This document shows, one piece after another, positions 38,940 to 50,716 of a stretch of DNA of 64,000 nt. Position 1 is the first letter of the stretch; the number at the start of each line of letters is the position of its first letter. The notes below the pieces were generated by a model. The model was not told the DNA's origin and did not search any database. It saw only the letters and a list, made by a program, of their open reading frames with translations. Source of the stretch: Symmetrospora coprosmae (lineage: Eukaryota; Basidiomycota; Cystobasidiomycetes; Symmetrosporaceae); the NCBI GenBank assembly GCA_008802785.1, contig VUYT01000034.1, positions 124,001 to 188,000 of the forward strand, given 5' to 3'. Made by a program: the position numbers and the translations under genes.

Positions 38940-41191
38940 ATGGTCTACACAACGTCGAATGTCTTTCTCGAGACACTCATTATCGCAGGTATCACCCATT
39001 GCTTTGTCAACCTCGGAAGCGACCACCCGGCCCTCCTCGAGGCTATTGCGGAGCGGCGGCAACGACGAGGAAATAATGATGCTGGAACCGCTCAAGATGG
39101 CGATGACCTCGAGATCATTACATGTCCGAACGAGATGGTCGCTCTCAGTGCGGCGCAGGGTTGCGCCCAGGTGACAGGGAAGCCGGCAGCCGTCATCGTC
39201 CAGTCAGTCGTCGTGCTCGCCCGCGTGCTCTCACATCTCCCCAGTCTCGCCTGACTGGTGCTACTTCTTTCCTCCTCCACGGATGACAGCGTCGACTGTG
39301 GAACCCAGGCTCTAGCTGGAGGTGCGTGCGTCTGGACGCTAGTCCAGCTAGAGAGACTGACTCACGTCTCTCCTTCTAAGCCGTGCACAATGTCGACAGA
39401 TGCCGCACGCCCGTCTTCATCTTCGCGGGCGCTGCACCGTATACGATTCACGGCGAGCTGCCTGGGTCGCGCAAGTGGGTTTGCTTGAGTCCATCTGCCA
39501 CAATCGGGCTACCCAGGCTAATGCCGTGTCCCCACCCCGCAGCGAGTTCATCTTCACGCTGCAAGATATCCCAGATCAGGCAGCCATTGTACGGCAGTAC
39601 ATGCGGCACACCTCCATGATCCGGACAGGGCGCAACGTCTCACAAGTCATGCTGCGCGCACTGACGTTTGCCAATTCGGAGCCGAAAGGGCCGGTATATT
39701 GCTATGCGGGTCGGGAGGCAATGGAGGAGCTGCTAGACGAGAAGACGGAGACAGCACGGCTGGAAGCGCTTGGTTCAATCGGTAACGAAGGTCAGCTCGC
39801 AGAGTATCAGCCTGTCGAGAGGAGCAGCCTCTCCCCAGCTGCTCTGAGCACCATCGGAGACGCGTTGCTCAGAGCCAAACAGCCCCTCATCATCACGTCC
39901 TATCTCGGGCGCAACAAAGCTGCCGTGGATGCCCTCGTCAAATTCTCCGAATCGCTGGCCCTCCCAATCTTCCTCACTGTCCCTACTGTCGTCAACATCC
40001 CTTTCTCGCACCCGAATCTCGTTGGACTCAACTACGGCATGGGCAAGAACGAGTGGGTCGAGAACGCCGACTGCATCCTCGTCCTCGACAGCGATGTCCC
40101 CTGGATCCCGCTGCACACGCAGCCAAAGAGTGATTGCGCAGTGTTTCACATTGACGTCGACCCGCTCAAGCAGAACGTTAATGTATTCCAGTGAGTCTGG
40201 AGCAGTCTCTAGCGGGGGAGACTGGACGACGCGTGATCGTTCGCTGATTACGTTGCCTTGTTGCTCCGATCCAGCATACCAGCAAAATTGCGCTCGAAGG
40301 CTGATTGCGAGCTCGCCTGCCTCGCTCTCTCCGACTATATGCAGAAGGCAAAGGGCAGTCTAGCGCCGAACGTTGTCGCTGGGCGCGCTGCTGCCAACAA
40401 GAAGGCCCACGACGAGCTGATCCGGGAGATTCAGAGTGAGGAGGTCAAGGAGCACAAGGATGGGATGGTCACCGTGCCTGGCGTTCTCAAGGCACTCAGG
40501 AAGCAGATGCCGAAGAAAACGCTCGTTCTGAGCGAGGCCATCAGCAACTACCGTGGGTCGAAAACGTAAAATCAGGGAACATGGAATGAGCGCCAGTTAC
40601 TGACAACATCCCGGGCACAGCCTTGGTTTGGAAGCACTTGCAAATTGACACTCCAGGCCAGATGATCACCAGCGGTGGTTCTTCTCTAGGATGGTGAGGG
40701 ACCGCGGACCATATGCCGGATCGCTCGCGATGGTTTCGCTGACATTGGAGGGCGACAACAGGGGACTCGGCGCTGCTATCGGGGGCTATCTCGGAGCCAA
40801 AGCTACACGTGCACAGAACGATCTGACGGTGCTTGTGGTTGGCGACGGCTCTTTCCTCTTCGGAGTTCCCGCATCAGCGTACTGGATGGCTCGGCGCTAT
40901 GGGACGCCGTTCTTGACCATCGTCCTCAACAACGGCGGCTGGAAGTCACCCCGCTTGTCGATGCTGGGTGTGCATCCCAACGGCGTTGGCGCCTCGCTGC
41001 CGAGCAAGGACCTGCATGTCACATTCGGACCGGACTCGCCTGACTTTGGCAAGATTGCAGAAGCAGCTGGCGGTGCATGGAACAAGATCCTGAAAGATCC
41101 GAAAGAGGTCGATGCAGTGATGAGAGAAGCCATTGAAGCAGTCAAGGGCGGCAGATGCGCAGTGTTGGACGTGTGGATCGAGAAGTTCTGA
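38940..41191 (+). CDS. thiamine-diphosphate enzyme, acetolactate synthase/decarboxylase-like
   Basis: Seven exons (38940-39202, 39290-39321, 39381-39474, 39543-40190, 40275-40552, 40621-40693, 40762-41191) encode 605 residues. All three domains of the family are present: the N-terminal pyrimidine-binding domain (catalytic Glu probably in CPNEMVALSAAQG), the central domain (LIITSYLGRNKAAVDAL) and the ThDP/Mg domain with VVGDGSFLFGVPASAYW through LNNGGW. The lack of an N-terminal targeting peptide argues against the mitochondrial acetolactate synthase of branched-chain synthesis. Similarity to benzoylformate-decarboxylase or 2-hydroxyacyl-CoA-lyase-type enzymes is as good; the substrate cannot be assigned. 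Exon 2 is only 32 nt. Confidence 0.88.
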
Positions 41192-41284
41192 TAGTGCAGC
41201 TGATTAGGTTGCAAGTGCAGGCGGTATTCCGTGTAGGTACAGCAGAGCTGCTAGAACAGATCGCGAGGTGAAAAGCAGCCACCA

Positions 41285-44200
41285 TTACGACACTGTGTAC
41301 TGGCATCGGGTAAAGTGCTTCTTCTCGAGAAAAGTCATCTGACTGCTGCTCTCGAAATGAGGTTGAATGATACCCGAGCTTCCGAGCATCTTTTCGACCG
41401 GCTTTGACGTGTTGCGCATATCCCAGCTGATGCGACCAAGAGCCAAATCTAGTGTCAGCCCGACGTGTGGGATGCTGCCGTGGTAGTTCGAGAAGACTCA
41501 CAGGGCGACGGTGTCATCGAAGGCAAAGGCGAAAAGGTCGCCCTTGAACTCGCCGTGAAGGAACATGCTGAGCGTCCGGTCAATGGTCCGGCCAAATGTA
41601 GCTACGGCCCGGCCGTCTGGCTGGCGAAAGTCAATGTACCGAAACTGATCCCGCGGGGCTGCCTGGCACAGTAGGGCAGTGTGCTGGGCATGCAGGTAGA
41701 TGTGGTTGACGGGGACCTGTTCTCTCCAGCTCCTGACGCCCGCAGTCTTGCCGCCTTGGCCAAGGTCTGTCAGATTGACCTGTTGAGTCCGAATGTTGCG
41801 AGAGGAAGGTCAGCAGATGCACGCAGGACACGAAACACCTGAAATGCAAAAATGCGCACCCTGCGGTCCAGTCCCACCGAAACCAGGTAGTTCGAGTGCG
41901 ATCTCCAGGCCATCGATGTGATCTTGCTGGTGTGCGGCGTATCGACGCTCCTGAGCCTGACGTTCAGCGCAGGATCCCGAGGCACAGTCCATAGGCTGAT
42001 CTTGCGCTGCGGGCCAAAGAAAAGCTGTGATCAGAGCCATTACACACTAGCTTCTGCGTCAGCGCACTCACGTCGGCACCAGCACTAGCAAACTGCAGCT
42101 GCCTATCGTCCCCATACAGCGCAAGCGCGTGAATGCCAGTCTTGTGAGGCGTAGAGTCGAGAATCTCGCGCTTGATGTCGACCATCTCTCCCTGGCGCTG
42201 TGGAGCCGCAGCCATGGGTAGATAGATCAGCATCAGTAGAGGCAGCCTCGGTAACTTTCGACCACGGGAATAAACAGCGGGAACTCACCGTCACTTTCGC
42301 CATGTCCGTCTTCACGAGTGCAAGCTGCGTGGTCAAGGTGCTGTTCGTCTCTGACGTGCTCGTGTACGCAAAGCCAACAACCATGGTGCTGTGCATCTCC
42401 GAATACACGGCGTCGTGCACGGCGACCCTGTCGTCCGGCTCGGCCTCCTGGCAAGCAGGGTCAACAAGCTTTGCATTCTTGCCCCAGTAGAAAACGCTTC
42501 CGCGCATGTTGACGCCCATGTAACCGTCAAAGGTATCCGTCTGGAACATTTTGCGCGCTTTGCTTCCCGTACCGTGCATCCCATGCTGTATGCTGATCTG
42601 CGGGCCGAACTTGATCTTGGTCATGATGGCGGTGGAAGAGGAAGAAGCCCCACCGGCACCCTTTGCACGAGACGCTTTCGCTGAAGCGGACGATGTAGTC
42701 ACTTCGACCTCAACATCAGGTGCGCGAGCCTTGGCCTTCTTGCTCTTCTTTGTAGGTTCAGGCGTGGCGCTGACTTCGGACTTCTTTTCCTGCTCCTGCT
42801 GCTTGCGCAGCTTCTTACGCTGCTGCTTCGACATGTTGGCAGTGTCATCTATGTTGTTCCAGGGACGGGGTGCTGCTGGTGCCGGAGGTCCTGGCTCGAC
42901 TCGCGCTTTGACTCGGCGTTCCGGGCCGTCTGCACTCTTGGGCACACCTGCCTCCTCATCCGACGAATCATCAATGTCGATGATTGGCCGCTTTCCATTC
43001 GCTGTGGCGGGTGGCGCGGCTTTCGCAGGCGTAGGCACAGGCGCCGGCTTCGGCTTTGCCGTCTTTGCCTGTGTGTCTGCCCGATGAGCTGTTGGCTCTG
43101 CTGGTCGATTGGACGACGGACCAGCGGCCGGCTGCTGGCCGGGCCGGGCAGGCGGAGCGTAACTTCTCTCTTCAAGCCGGGACTGGTCCTGGATGGCCTG
43201 CTCGACATTCGCCGAAGGCAGGCCCAGCGCAGGAAGGAAGATGGATTGCTCCCTCGTAAAATGCCGCCGGCCACCGGGGACAGGCGGGGATGCGAACCCG
43301 TTGCCATTGACAGCAGAGGCGGAGGCGGCGGAATTAGAGGTCGATGCGATGGGAGCGGCAGCTGAAGACGACGCCACGGGCAGCTTGCCCACGAACCAGT
43401 TGTGCGGATCGACGCGCGGTCGGAGGATGAGCTGGTCTGACTGTATAACGTATTGCAACCCGGCAGCGCTTCCGTAAGAATTGTTCGTGTTGACTGGAGT
43501 GAGGAACAAGATCCGGTCAAACGATCTCACTGCTCCCGTCTCGAACTGTGGAAGGTGCGGCAAGCAGATTAGCTATGTGAGCCACGGACCAGTGCTGTAT
43601 ATACCCCTGACGCACCTCTGTGAGTTCCCCATGCAATGTGACCAAGAGCGGCAAGAAAGCCATCGGATTGCTAGAGTGAGTGACCCTCGTGGCGTCATAG
43701 ATGATTCTGCCAGAGTCTGCCTTTGCAAATGTGCACACAGGCACCTTCTTGAGCGCGTTGGTGATGGGGTACTGCCCGTACGCGCGCAGCGCCGATCTGG
43801 CACTTCTACCGTTAACGGCGCTTGGCCCGTCGATGTCCGTGTACGAGAAAGATGCCGTCTGCGAGTAGTAATCGAGCAGTCTCCCGCCACTCCGCTGCGA
43901 CTCGAAGCGGTCGAGGAAGGAGGAGAGAAAGGCGTCCGTGTTGCGCTGAGTGAGAATGTTGTCTACGTAGGACTCCTTGACATTGAAGGGGAAGATGGGG
44001 CCGGTGCGGCGGGGCGGCGAGGGAGGCGGCCGTTCGCGCTGTGAGGGATGCATAGGCAGCGGCGGGGAGCCTGGCTCTGGCTTTACACGCATGAAGCTCT
44101 CAACGCGGTTTCGGAGAATGGAAGAACTGCCACTCTGCGCGCTTGCATTGCTGCTTGGATGGGAGGACTGGGACGGAGGTGGCATTGCCGCGCGGTCTTC

Positions 44201-46588
44201 CATGCGCTGCGAGTTTGCGAGCGAGCTTCGGTAGGGGTCGTTGCTCGGCCTAGATTGCGATGGAGGCTGCTGCTGGGGTATTGTGCTCGGACTGGCTGTG
44301 CCTGGCGGAACAGAGGACGAGGAGTGCGCTCGCGAGCTCGGCCCAAAGCGCAGCACGAGGTGGGCGAACGAGAAGCGCGTTTCCTTCGTCATACGACCCC
44401 GCACAGCCTGGTCTGCGACGTGCTCGAGCTTGAACGACTCGCGGGCCTCCTGGAGCCCTCCGGCAAAGTGATGGTTGGACTTGCGGAGGTGCACAGGAAG
44501 GCGGACGAGCGTCTCGCTCTCTGCGCGCGCCGCTTCGGCCATGTAGGTGAGCTTGACCTCCTCATCGTAGAACTCGCTCTCGAGCGGGATGATCGGTCGC
44601 CCTAACTGAATCTCAATGTCCTCGTACAGGGCCTGAAGGAACAGCGGCCGCTTGGTAGCTGCTACTTCGGACACCTCCCCCGTCTCGGACGCCCGGCACT
44701 CGAGAGGCAGTGAGACGACATTTGTGTGCTTGTGCGCAAGTGAGGCGCGCTCTGATGCCGAGCGAGCGATGCTGGGTTGCTGTTGACGTGACGCGAGTGA
44801 TGCTGCGGGCACTGCACTGCTACTCGGACCGGCAATAGCGTGGGATTGCTGGCGGTTTGCGTGGGGCAACGGTCCCTGCGGAGTACCGGCCTCGAACTGC
44901 GGAGGCTCGGCTCTGTTGAAATCGCTGTGCGGTAGATCGCCGTGTCGCTGAGAGCGGCTTTCGCTTCGCTCACGCGGGACCGGCGATGAGCGCCGGCTGG
45001 GTATCCGCTGCGATGTCGACTCGCCACGGCTCGGTGTATGTGCACCTTCGAGAGCTGCCCAGTCTTGTGGAGCAGTCTGACTCGGTCCTGCCCTGTCCGA
45101 AGCAGTCGTCGCGCTCTGTATTCGGCTACCACGGCCAGAATCGTCTCGGCCGCGAGCATTAGACGGGCGAGCGTAGCTGCTGCTGCTGCTGCTGCTGCCC
45201 GGTGCAGAAGCAGAAGCATCGTTGTCTCGAATGATGAATGGGTCTGTGTGCCTGCCGTGCCGCCGACTGTATCCGCCCGAGCTAGTGCCAGTAAAGCCAT
45301 TTACTCCATTCGATCGGGCGGCGGCATCGGCTTCAGAGTCCCGCTCGCGTCCCTTGCCCTTGGCGCTGCTACTTGCGCTTGCGCTGTGCGGCTGCTCCTG
45401 CGAGCCTGATACGTCCATGCTCATGTCGCCGCTGTCGAAGCGCTTGTGCGTAGGCGCCGTGTCGCGGTCGCCTCGCGTTGCTTTGGGCTTGGGCGGACTC
45501 CTCAGCGCGCTCAGGCGGGGCTTCACGTCTTCTGGTGATTCTGGGCGGAAGAGAGGCGTGTGCAAGGCGCTGTTGCTCTCGCTGTTGCCGGTGGACTTGG
45601 GCGCACTGCGACTGCCGGTCGCAGACGTGACAGAGGGGGTCCGGCGCAGGGTGGACGGCCCTGCTTGGGAGGTGATGACCTGTCGAGATGCGTCTGTGGT
45701 GGACGACGGGGCGATCGGAGGGCGTAGAAGCGGGTTCTGGGCTGTGGCGGACCTTTCTGGCCACTTTGTGGTGGCTGTCGTAGCAGTCGCCGCCTGTCCC
45801 GCGTTTATCTGGGTCGACGCGGCAAGAAGGGGACCTGCGTTCGAAGGGGATTGAAAGTACGAGGAGCTGCCCGTCTGCTGGAGGTGCTGGTGAGGCCTGC
45901 TGTCCTTGGCGGTCCCAGGGCTCCTCCAGACGTCACCGTCTTGCGAGACGTGGATGCGGCCAGTGTGGGGTGCGACGGAAGCTGCAGCGGGGCGAAGTGT
46001 TGCGCGCGATGGGAGAGAAAGTAGTCCTGCAAGTTAGTACGACTGTCTGTCTGCCACCATGTGCACTGCACTGCACCGCATTACAGCGTGCTTCCCTCTG
46101 CCGGCCTTTGCAAAAAGGACGGCTCGCCGCCCTCGCTCACCGTCAGTCCCCGTCGTCGCCCCTCCCGCGTTCGCACCCTGCTGTGCGTGCTGTCCTCCTA
46201 CTCCGCTATACCCTGCTGCTGCTATGCTCGTCGACGGTGCTGCCTGTGCTGCTGAGGAGTTGGCGTTCAGGGAAGGGACAGCCCGGGTCACCGTCGCAGC
46301 AGGCTCCCCGCGAGCTGGCCACGATGGATGCGACGACGACACCAATGGAGGAGCCGGCTCTGGCTCTCTCCGTCCAATAAAGTAGTTGGCAGATCGCAGG
46401 TTGCGCCCTTCGTCCAGGTTGGGCTGCGCGTCCTCGTCCCTGCTGCCGCTGCTGCCATGTCCACCTCTGTACGTATTCCGGATTCCATGCCCTCCACCGT
46501 GATGATGGTGGCCACGATATGGGTCGGAGGAGGAGGAGGATGCGGATCCCCGTCCTCTCCCGCGACTGCGCCATGTGCTGCTGCTCAT
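41285..46588 (-). CDS. large protein with NTF2-like and WD-repeat regions
   Basis: Seven exons (46141-46588, 43616-46026, 43545 to 42289, 42072-42197, 41839-42006, 41502-41779, 41285-41426) encode 1,609 residues, all in phase. The N-terminus is Arg/Gly/Ser/His-rich (TWRSRGRGRGSAS). A long disordered region follows. Residues around 800-970 form an NTF2-like domain resembling that of Mex67/NXF export factors: NTDAFLSSFLDRFESQ, LDYYSQTASFSYTD, then GAVRSFDRILFLTP and YVIQSDQLILRP across an intron. A charged linker (SKQQRKKLRKQQEQEKK) leads to WD-type repeats: IHALALYGDDRQLQFASAGA-DRKISLWTV, ITSMAWRSHSNYLVSVGLD-RRVRIFAF and LFAFAFDDTVALWDMRN. I see no clear leucine-rich repeats or UBA domain. An mRNA export or ribonucleoprotein role is inferred. 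It could be two genes, but no stop or start separates the parts. Confidence 0.7.
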
Positions 46589-47141
46589 CGCATGCCAGCG
46601 TCCTTGATGGATGGATGGTTGGTGCAGAAGGAGAGAGAGAGAAGGTACAGTATCGTGGACATGTCTCTACGGAAGCCGCAGCGAGGCACCGCCGGATGGA
46701 AATGCGCGGAAACGAGCTTGCACAGGCATACACAAGACTGCGAGACATGCTGAGCACAACAGGGTCGACGACGGTCTACTCCATGCAGGGGGGACTGGCT
46801 GATTGTAGAAAGACTGAGGATGGTTTGGACGGAAGCGGAATGAGGAAAGAAAGTCGGAAGGATGGAGAAGGGGAAGATGCATGCATAGGATACAGTGATG
46901 TACTGAAGAGGGGAAAGGAGACCGCACAGAAGAACCATACCGTGGCGCCTTCCAAGCAGAGCGGACGAGCGCGGGATCGTGAAAGGACGAGGAAAAGCCA
47001 GAAGTGGCATGGCGGCGAAAAGAGTCGGAAGAGTGTGACGATCACAGCGACGAGTGCCGCAAGCTGCTCTCGCCGTCCAGCTCCTTCGTTTTGTCGGTGG
47101 TCTGGGTCGCAGAAGGCGATGAAGTCCTCAGAACCTAGAAC
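46589..47141. other. intergenic region
   Basis: Upstream of the NTF2-WD gene (-) and downstream of the kinase (-). Several overlapping short frames are present on both strands, none convincing. It should contain the promoter of the former and terminator of the latter. Confidence 0.45.
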
Positions 47142-50100
47142 CTAGAACTCGCCATCGTGCTGCCGGGTCAAGCTCGAAAAATCGATAAAGGGATCCTCGC
47201 CATCGTCGCGCGTGTTTGCCTTGCCCGCTTTTCCCTTCATCTGCCCGTCGAGGTCCAAGCTCTTGCTGTCCTTGATGGCGCGAAAGTTGACCGTGTCGAG
47301 GCCGTTCGTCGCAGAGGGGACAATGGGCGGGCGCGTGTGCCGGAGCAGGCCCCAGTTGAGCGGGGCGAACCACTTGTGCGACTTGACCTCGCTCGCCCCG
47401 CTTTGCGACCCCAACCGCCGGTGCTCGTCTTTCACGAGCAGCTTGCGCACAATGCCCTTGCACAGCGCCGTCGTCGACGGGTGCTCCGGGAACGCCACCT
47501 CGTGCCGCAGCACGTTGGAAAAAGTCGCGTGCCGGTTCGCGCCCTTGAACGGCGTCGTTGCGAAAATCATCTCGTACGTGAGGATGCCCACGCACCACCA
47601 GTCGACGGCAGAGCTGTGCCCGCACCCCTTGATGACCTCGGGCGCAATGTATCTGCGCACGCGCGCAGATGAAGGGGGAGCCAAGCCGAGTCAGCTGGCG
47701 CTCCAGTCAAGTCGCGCAACATGCCGCGAAATCTCAGGGCGAGGCGGCGACCCACTCCTCTGTTCCGACGAACGAGTTGGTCCGGAAGTCGGCAATGCAT
47801 GCATTTGTGTCGATGACCCAGGCCCCGTTCGGTACAATCTGCTTTGCGCTCGCCGGAGTACCCGTCCCGGCCTCCGTCTGCTTGGAGAGGTCAAAGTCCG
47901 ACAGCATGATGTGGCCAGACTGGTGCAGGAGGATGTCTGCAGCCACGGAAACAAAACACAGAGAAGATCAGCAGAGGCGACCGTGGGATCAGCACTTTAG
48001 CGGCGCGGTTGGGGCCCACTCTCTGGCTTGAGATCCCGGTAGATGAAGCCCATGAGATGGAGGTACTCGAGTGCAGCAATGACCTCTGCCGCATAGAAGC
48101 GCGCGTCCTCCTCGGCGAGGCACTTGTTGGGCCGCGTCTGCAGCGCGCGGAAGAACTCGCCGCCCATGCAGTACTCCATGCAAAAGTAGAGGTGGCTGTC
48201 GGACTGGAAACTGTGGTAGAGCGTGACGATGAATGGGTGGTTGCTCGTTGCGAGGATTTCCTGCTCGGCGAGAGCGCGCTTGATCTTGTTGCGCTTGATC
48301 ATCTCGCGCTTGGACAGCACCTTCATCGCGTACAGCCGTTCCGTCTTCTTCTCGCGCACCAGGTACACCTTGCCCACGTCCCCCTTGCCAAGCAACTTGA
48401 TCTTCTGGAACGAGGACGGCCCCACTTCGACAGACTTGATCTTGATGCTGTTGCTGCTGTACGTCCGCCGGAACTGCTGCCGGGGCGAGACGGGGCTGCC
48501 GAGCAGGGACGAGGACGAGTCGGCCGTCGCTGAAGGGGAAGGCGGCATGGGGATGCCGAGCGTCTGCAGAGCGCCTTTTGAGTGGCTCCGTGAGCGATTC
48601 ATTAGTCGCGACGAGCGGGACGCCGTTGCTGCTGCTGTGGTGGAGGACGAGCCGTTGGACTTGACGGAGGCCATCGAGGGTGAAGATGGCAGAACGGGAC
48701 TGTCGGAGAACGAGGCCGTGGTCCCTGTCGCGATGGAGCTGGCACCCATTGAGCGGGAAAGGGACGGGCTCGTCGACATGGGCTGCGAGCTGGCGAGGGG
48801 CGTGCCGTGGCCGTGGCCGTGGTCCTGGCCATTGCCCGTGCTCGACATGGGCGTGGTCGGCGAGTCGTGCGGGGACAGAAAGCGACTGCTCGTGGTGGAC
48901 GACGCCGACGCGTAGTGGGCATGACCGTGCTGCTCTGAGAGCCCCGTGGCGATGGTGAGCGGGAACGCGGGGGAGGGCGGCAGCGGCGGGGCGGCGAGGG
49001 ACTGGCCGACAGCGTTCTGCTGCTGCTGAGCCAGCTGCTGCTGCACCATGGCTTTTGTGTTGGGCGCGCTAGCGACTCGCCGCAGGAATCTGGCGAATTG
49101 ACCGCCCTTTTTCGAGGCAATGGAGCCGGAGCCGGAACCAGAGCCAGACGTGCTCCCTTCGCGGCTGGCAGCATCACCGATACCACCACCAGCAGCAGCA
49201 GCGACCGAGGATGACGGAGGCGCCAGGCCTGGGTTGGCGCTGCTACTGCTGCTGGTCGCGTCCTTTGCCGACTCTTTCCGCTTGCTGCCAAAGATGTTGC
49301 GGGGCGAGGGGAGGAGCGACGGCGTGCTCGTGCTGCCGGTCGAGTGGACCGAGGGCGAGCTGCCCATCCCGATCCCTCTGTACCTTTCCGCCTTTGCGGC
49401 AGTGGATGCATGGCCGTAGCCGAAGCTGCTGCCCGTCTTGCTGGATGAGCGTGAGGACGCCTGGGGTCGGTTGTTGTAGGGGTTCGGGCTTGGTGCGGGC
49501 GAGACGGAGAAGGTCGTCGAGGCCGACGGGGATACCAGCAGGGTATCGGCGTCGCCGTTGCTCTGGTGAGCAGCAGGAGCCGCAGCATGACTGCCCGGAT
49601 AGCTGAAGTAGCCATCTGCAGGTGTCTCGACGATGCTGGGCGTGGCAGCCGTAGTCCCAGTCCCAGACGCGGATGCGGATGCGGATGCGGACGCGGACAC
49701 GGACCCGTTCGCATTCATCGAGCTCGCACTGGATGCCGTGGTCGTCGAGGGAGGACTCGCGAACATTGCCGGATCGCGTATGCTGCCCGCTGCACTCCTC
49801 ATGTTGGAGCTGCTGCCAATCCTGAGCAGTCGTCTCCATGTTCCACCTCCTGCTGAGAGTGAGCTCGGACCGCGTGCGGTATTCTGGCCATTGTTGTTGA
49901 TGATGGTGGGATGCGACGTCGTCGAGCAGGATGCTGCGGATGCTGCAGCATTGCTGTGCTTGGCCCCCTCCTCCTGCTGCTCCACGCCCTCATTGCCCTT
50001 CTCATCCTCATCCTCATCCTGCACGTCCCCATTCCCGTTGCCGTTGCCGTTGCCGTTGCTGCTCTCGGCCGTCGAGTAGGCCATGGACGCCGACGAGGTA

Positions 50101-50273
50101 TTGCTGTCGTGCGACGAGTTGTCCCTGCTGTCCCCTGTCCCGTCACTGGCACTCCCGCTTGTCCCGGATCCTGCTATGCCTGCTCCTGCATCCACGGCGG
50201 TAGACGACGGCGAAGGGGCCGAGCGCGTCGACAGCTGCAATTGCAACGAAGAGGGAGAAATCGCGTCGAGCAT
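47142..50273 (-). CDS. nrc2: Nrc-2/Fpk-type AGC protein kinase
   Basis: Three exons (48020-50273, 47756-47936, 47142-47652) encode 981 residues. About 640 N-terminal residues are disordered (Ser, Gly, Ala; simple GN and SA tracts). The catalytic domain starts at [18 protein letters not shown] with [13 protein letters not shown]-equivalent YRDLKPENILLH, DFD instead of DFG in [24 protein letters not shown], and an AGC tail with [11 protein letters not shown]. The upstream block [21 protein letters not shown] and the DFD triad are typical of Nrc-2, Kin82/Fpk1 kinases. The activation loop carries the family insert (GTPASAKQ ... [11 protein letters not shown]). Fpk kinases phosphorylate lipid flippases at the plasma membrane; Neurospora NRC-2 controls entry into conidiation. 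Confidence is high for the family, moderate for the role. Confidence 0.94.
49669..49706 (-). repeat. coding hexanucleotide repeat, Ser-Ala tract
   Basis: Tandem GCGGAT/GCGGAC units (about six) within the kinase gene encode alternating Ser-Ala on the minus strand. Length polymorphism is likely. Confidence 0.8.
50033..50060 (-). repeat. coding hexanucleotide repeat, Gly-Asn tract
   Basis: Four to five tandem TTGCCG units encode alternating Gly-Asn on the minus strand in the disordered part of the kinase. Confidence 0.8.
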
Positions 50274-50716
50274 GGTCGAGAGAGAGAGAGAGAGATGCCT
50301 CCTTCCTCTCCGTTAAATGCTGCCCTGCGTCAGGCTGAGCGTGCTGCAATGCGGAACGAGGAGGAGAGAGGAGAGGAGAGGCTGCCTGGGTGCCAGCCTA
50401 CCTACACCCCCGGGTGGCAAACTACACTGACGGGCACAACTGAAGCGGGACCGATGCAGCTAAATTACTCTCTGGCCTGAAGGAAGGAAGTTACCAACTA
50501 TGATACAGAGCACTGCTTGATTAAATGCTGGAGGCTGCGAGAGGGCAGGTTGCACCCATGCCCCGCTACTGCGGAGAATGCCCAGGACCAACCTGTCTAG
50601 AAGTGAACGAGTATCGATAGAGAACGATGCGCAGCGGAACACGGGCAGTGAGAGTCCTTTTGGATGTGGGTGCCCAAGCAAAGTGGCTCTGAGGAGACCC
50701 CACTGAATTGAGGTGA
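50274..50716. other. intergenic, kinase promoter
   Basis: Begins with a GA microsatellite (about 50278-50294) directly upstream of the kinase start, and otherwise contains no supported gene. The 3' end of the GPI protein abuts it. Confidence 0.5.

Noticed and set aside
43517-43620. Stop-terminated reading of the NTF2-like exon beyond its donor
   Set aside because: The GTGCGT donor at 43615 and acceptor before 43545 restore the conserved SFDRILFLTP strand; reading on gives an unrelated tail.
48602-49714. 370-codon minus-strand Pro/Arg-rich frame
   Set aside because: Out-of-frame shadow of the low-complexity part of the kinase; no splice-consistent or conserved content.
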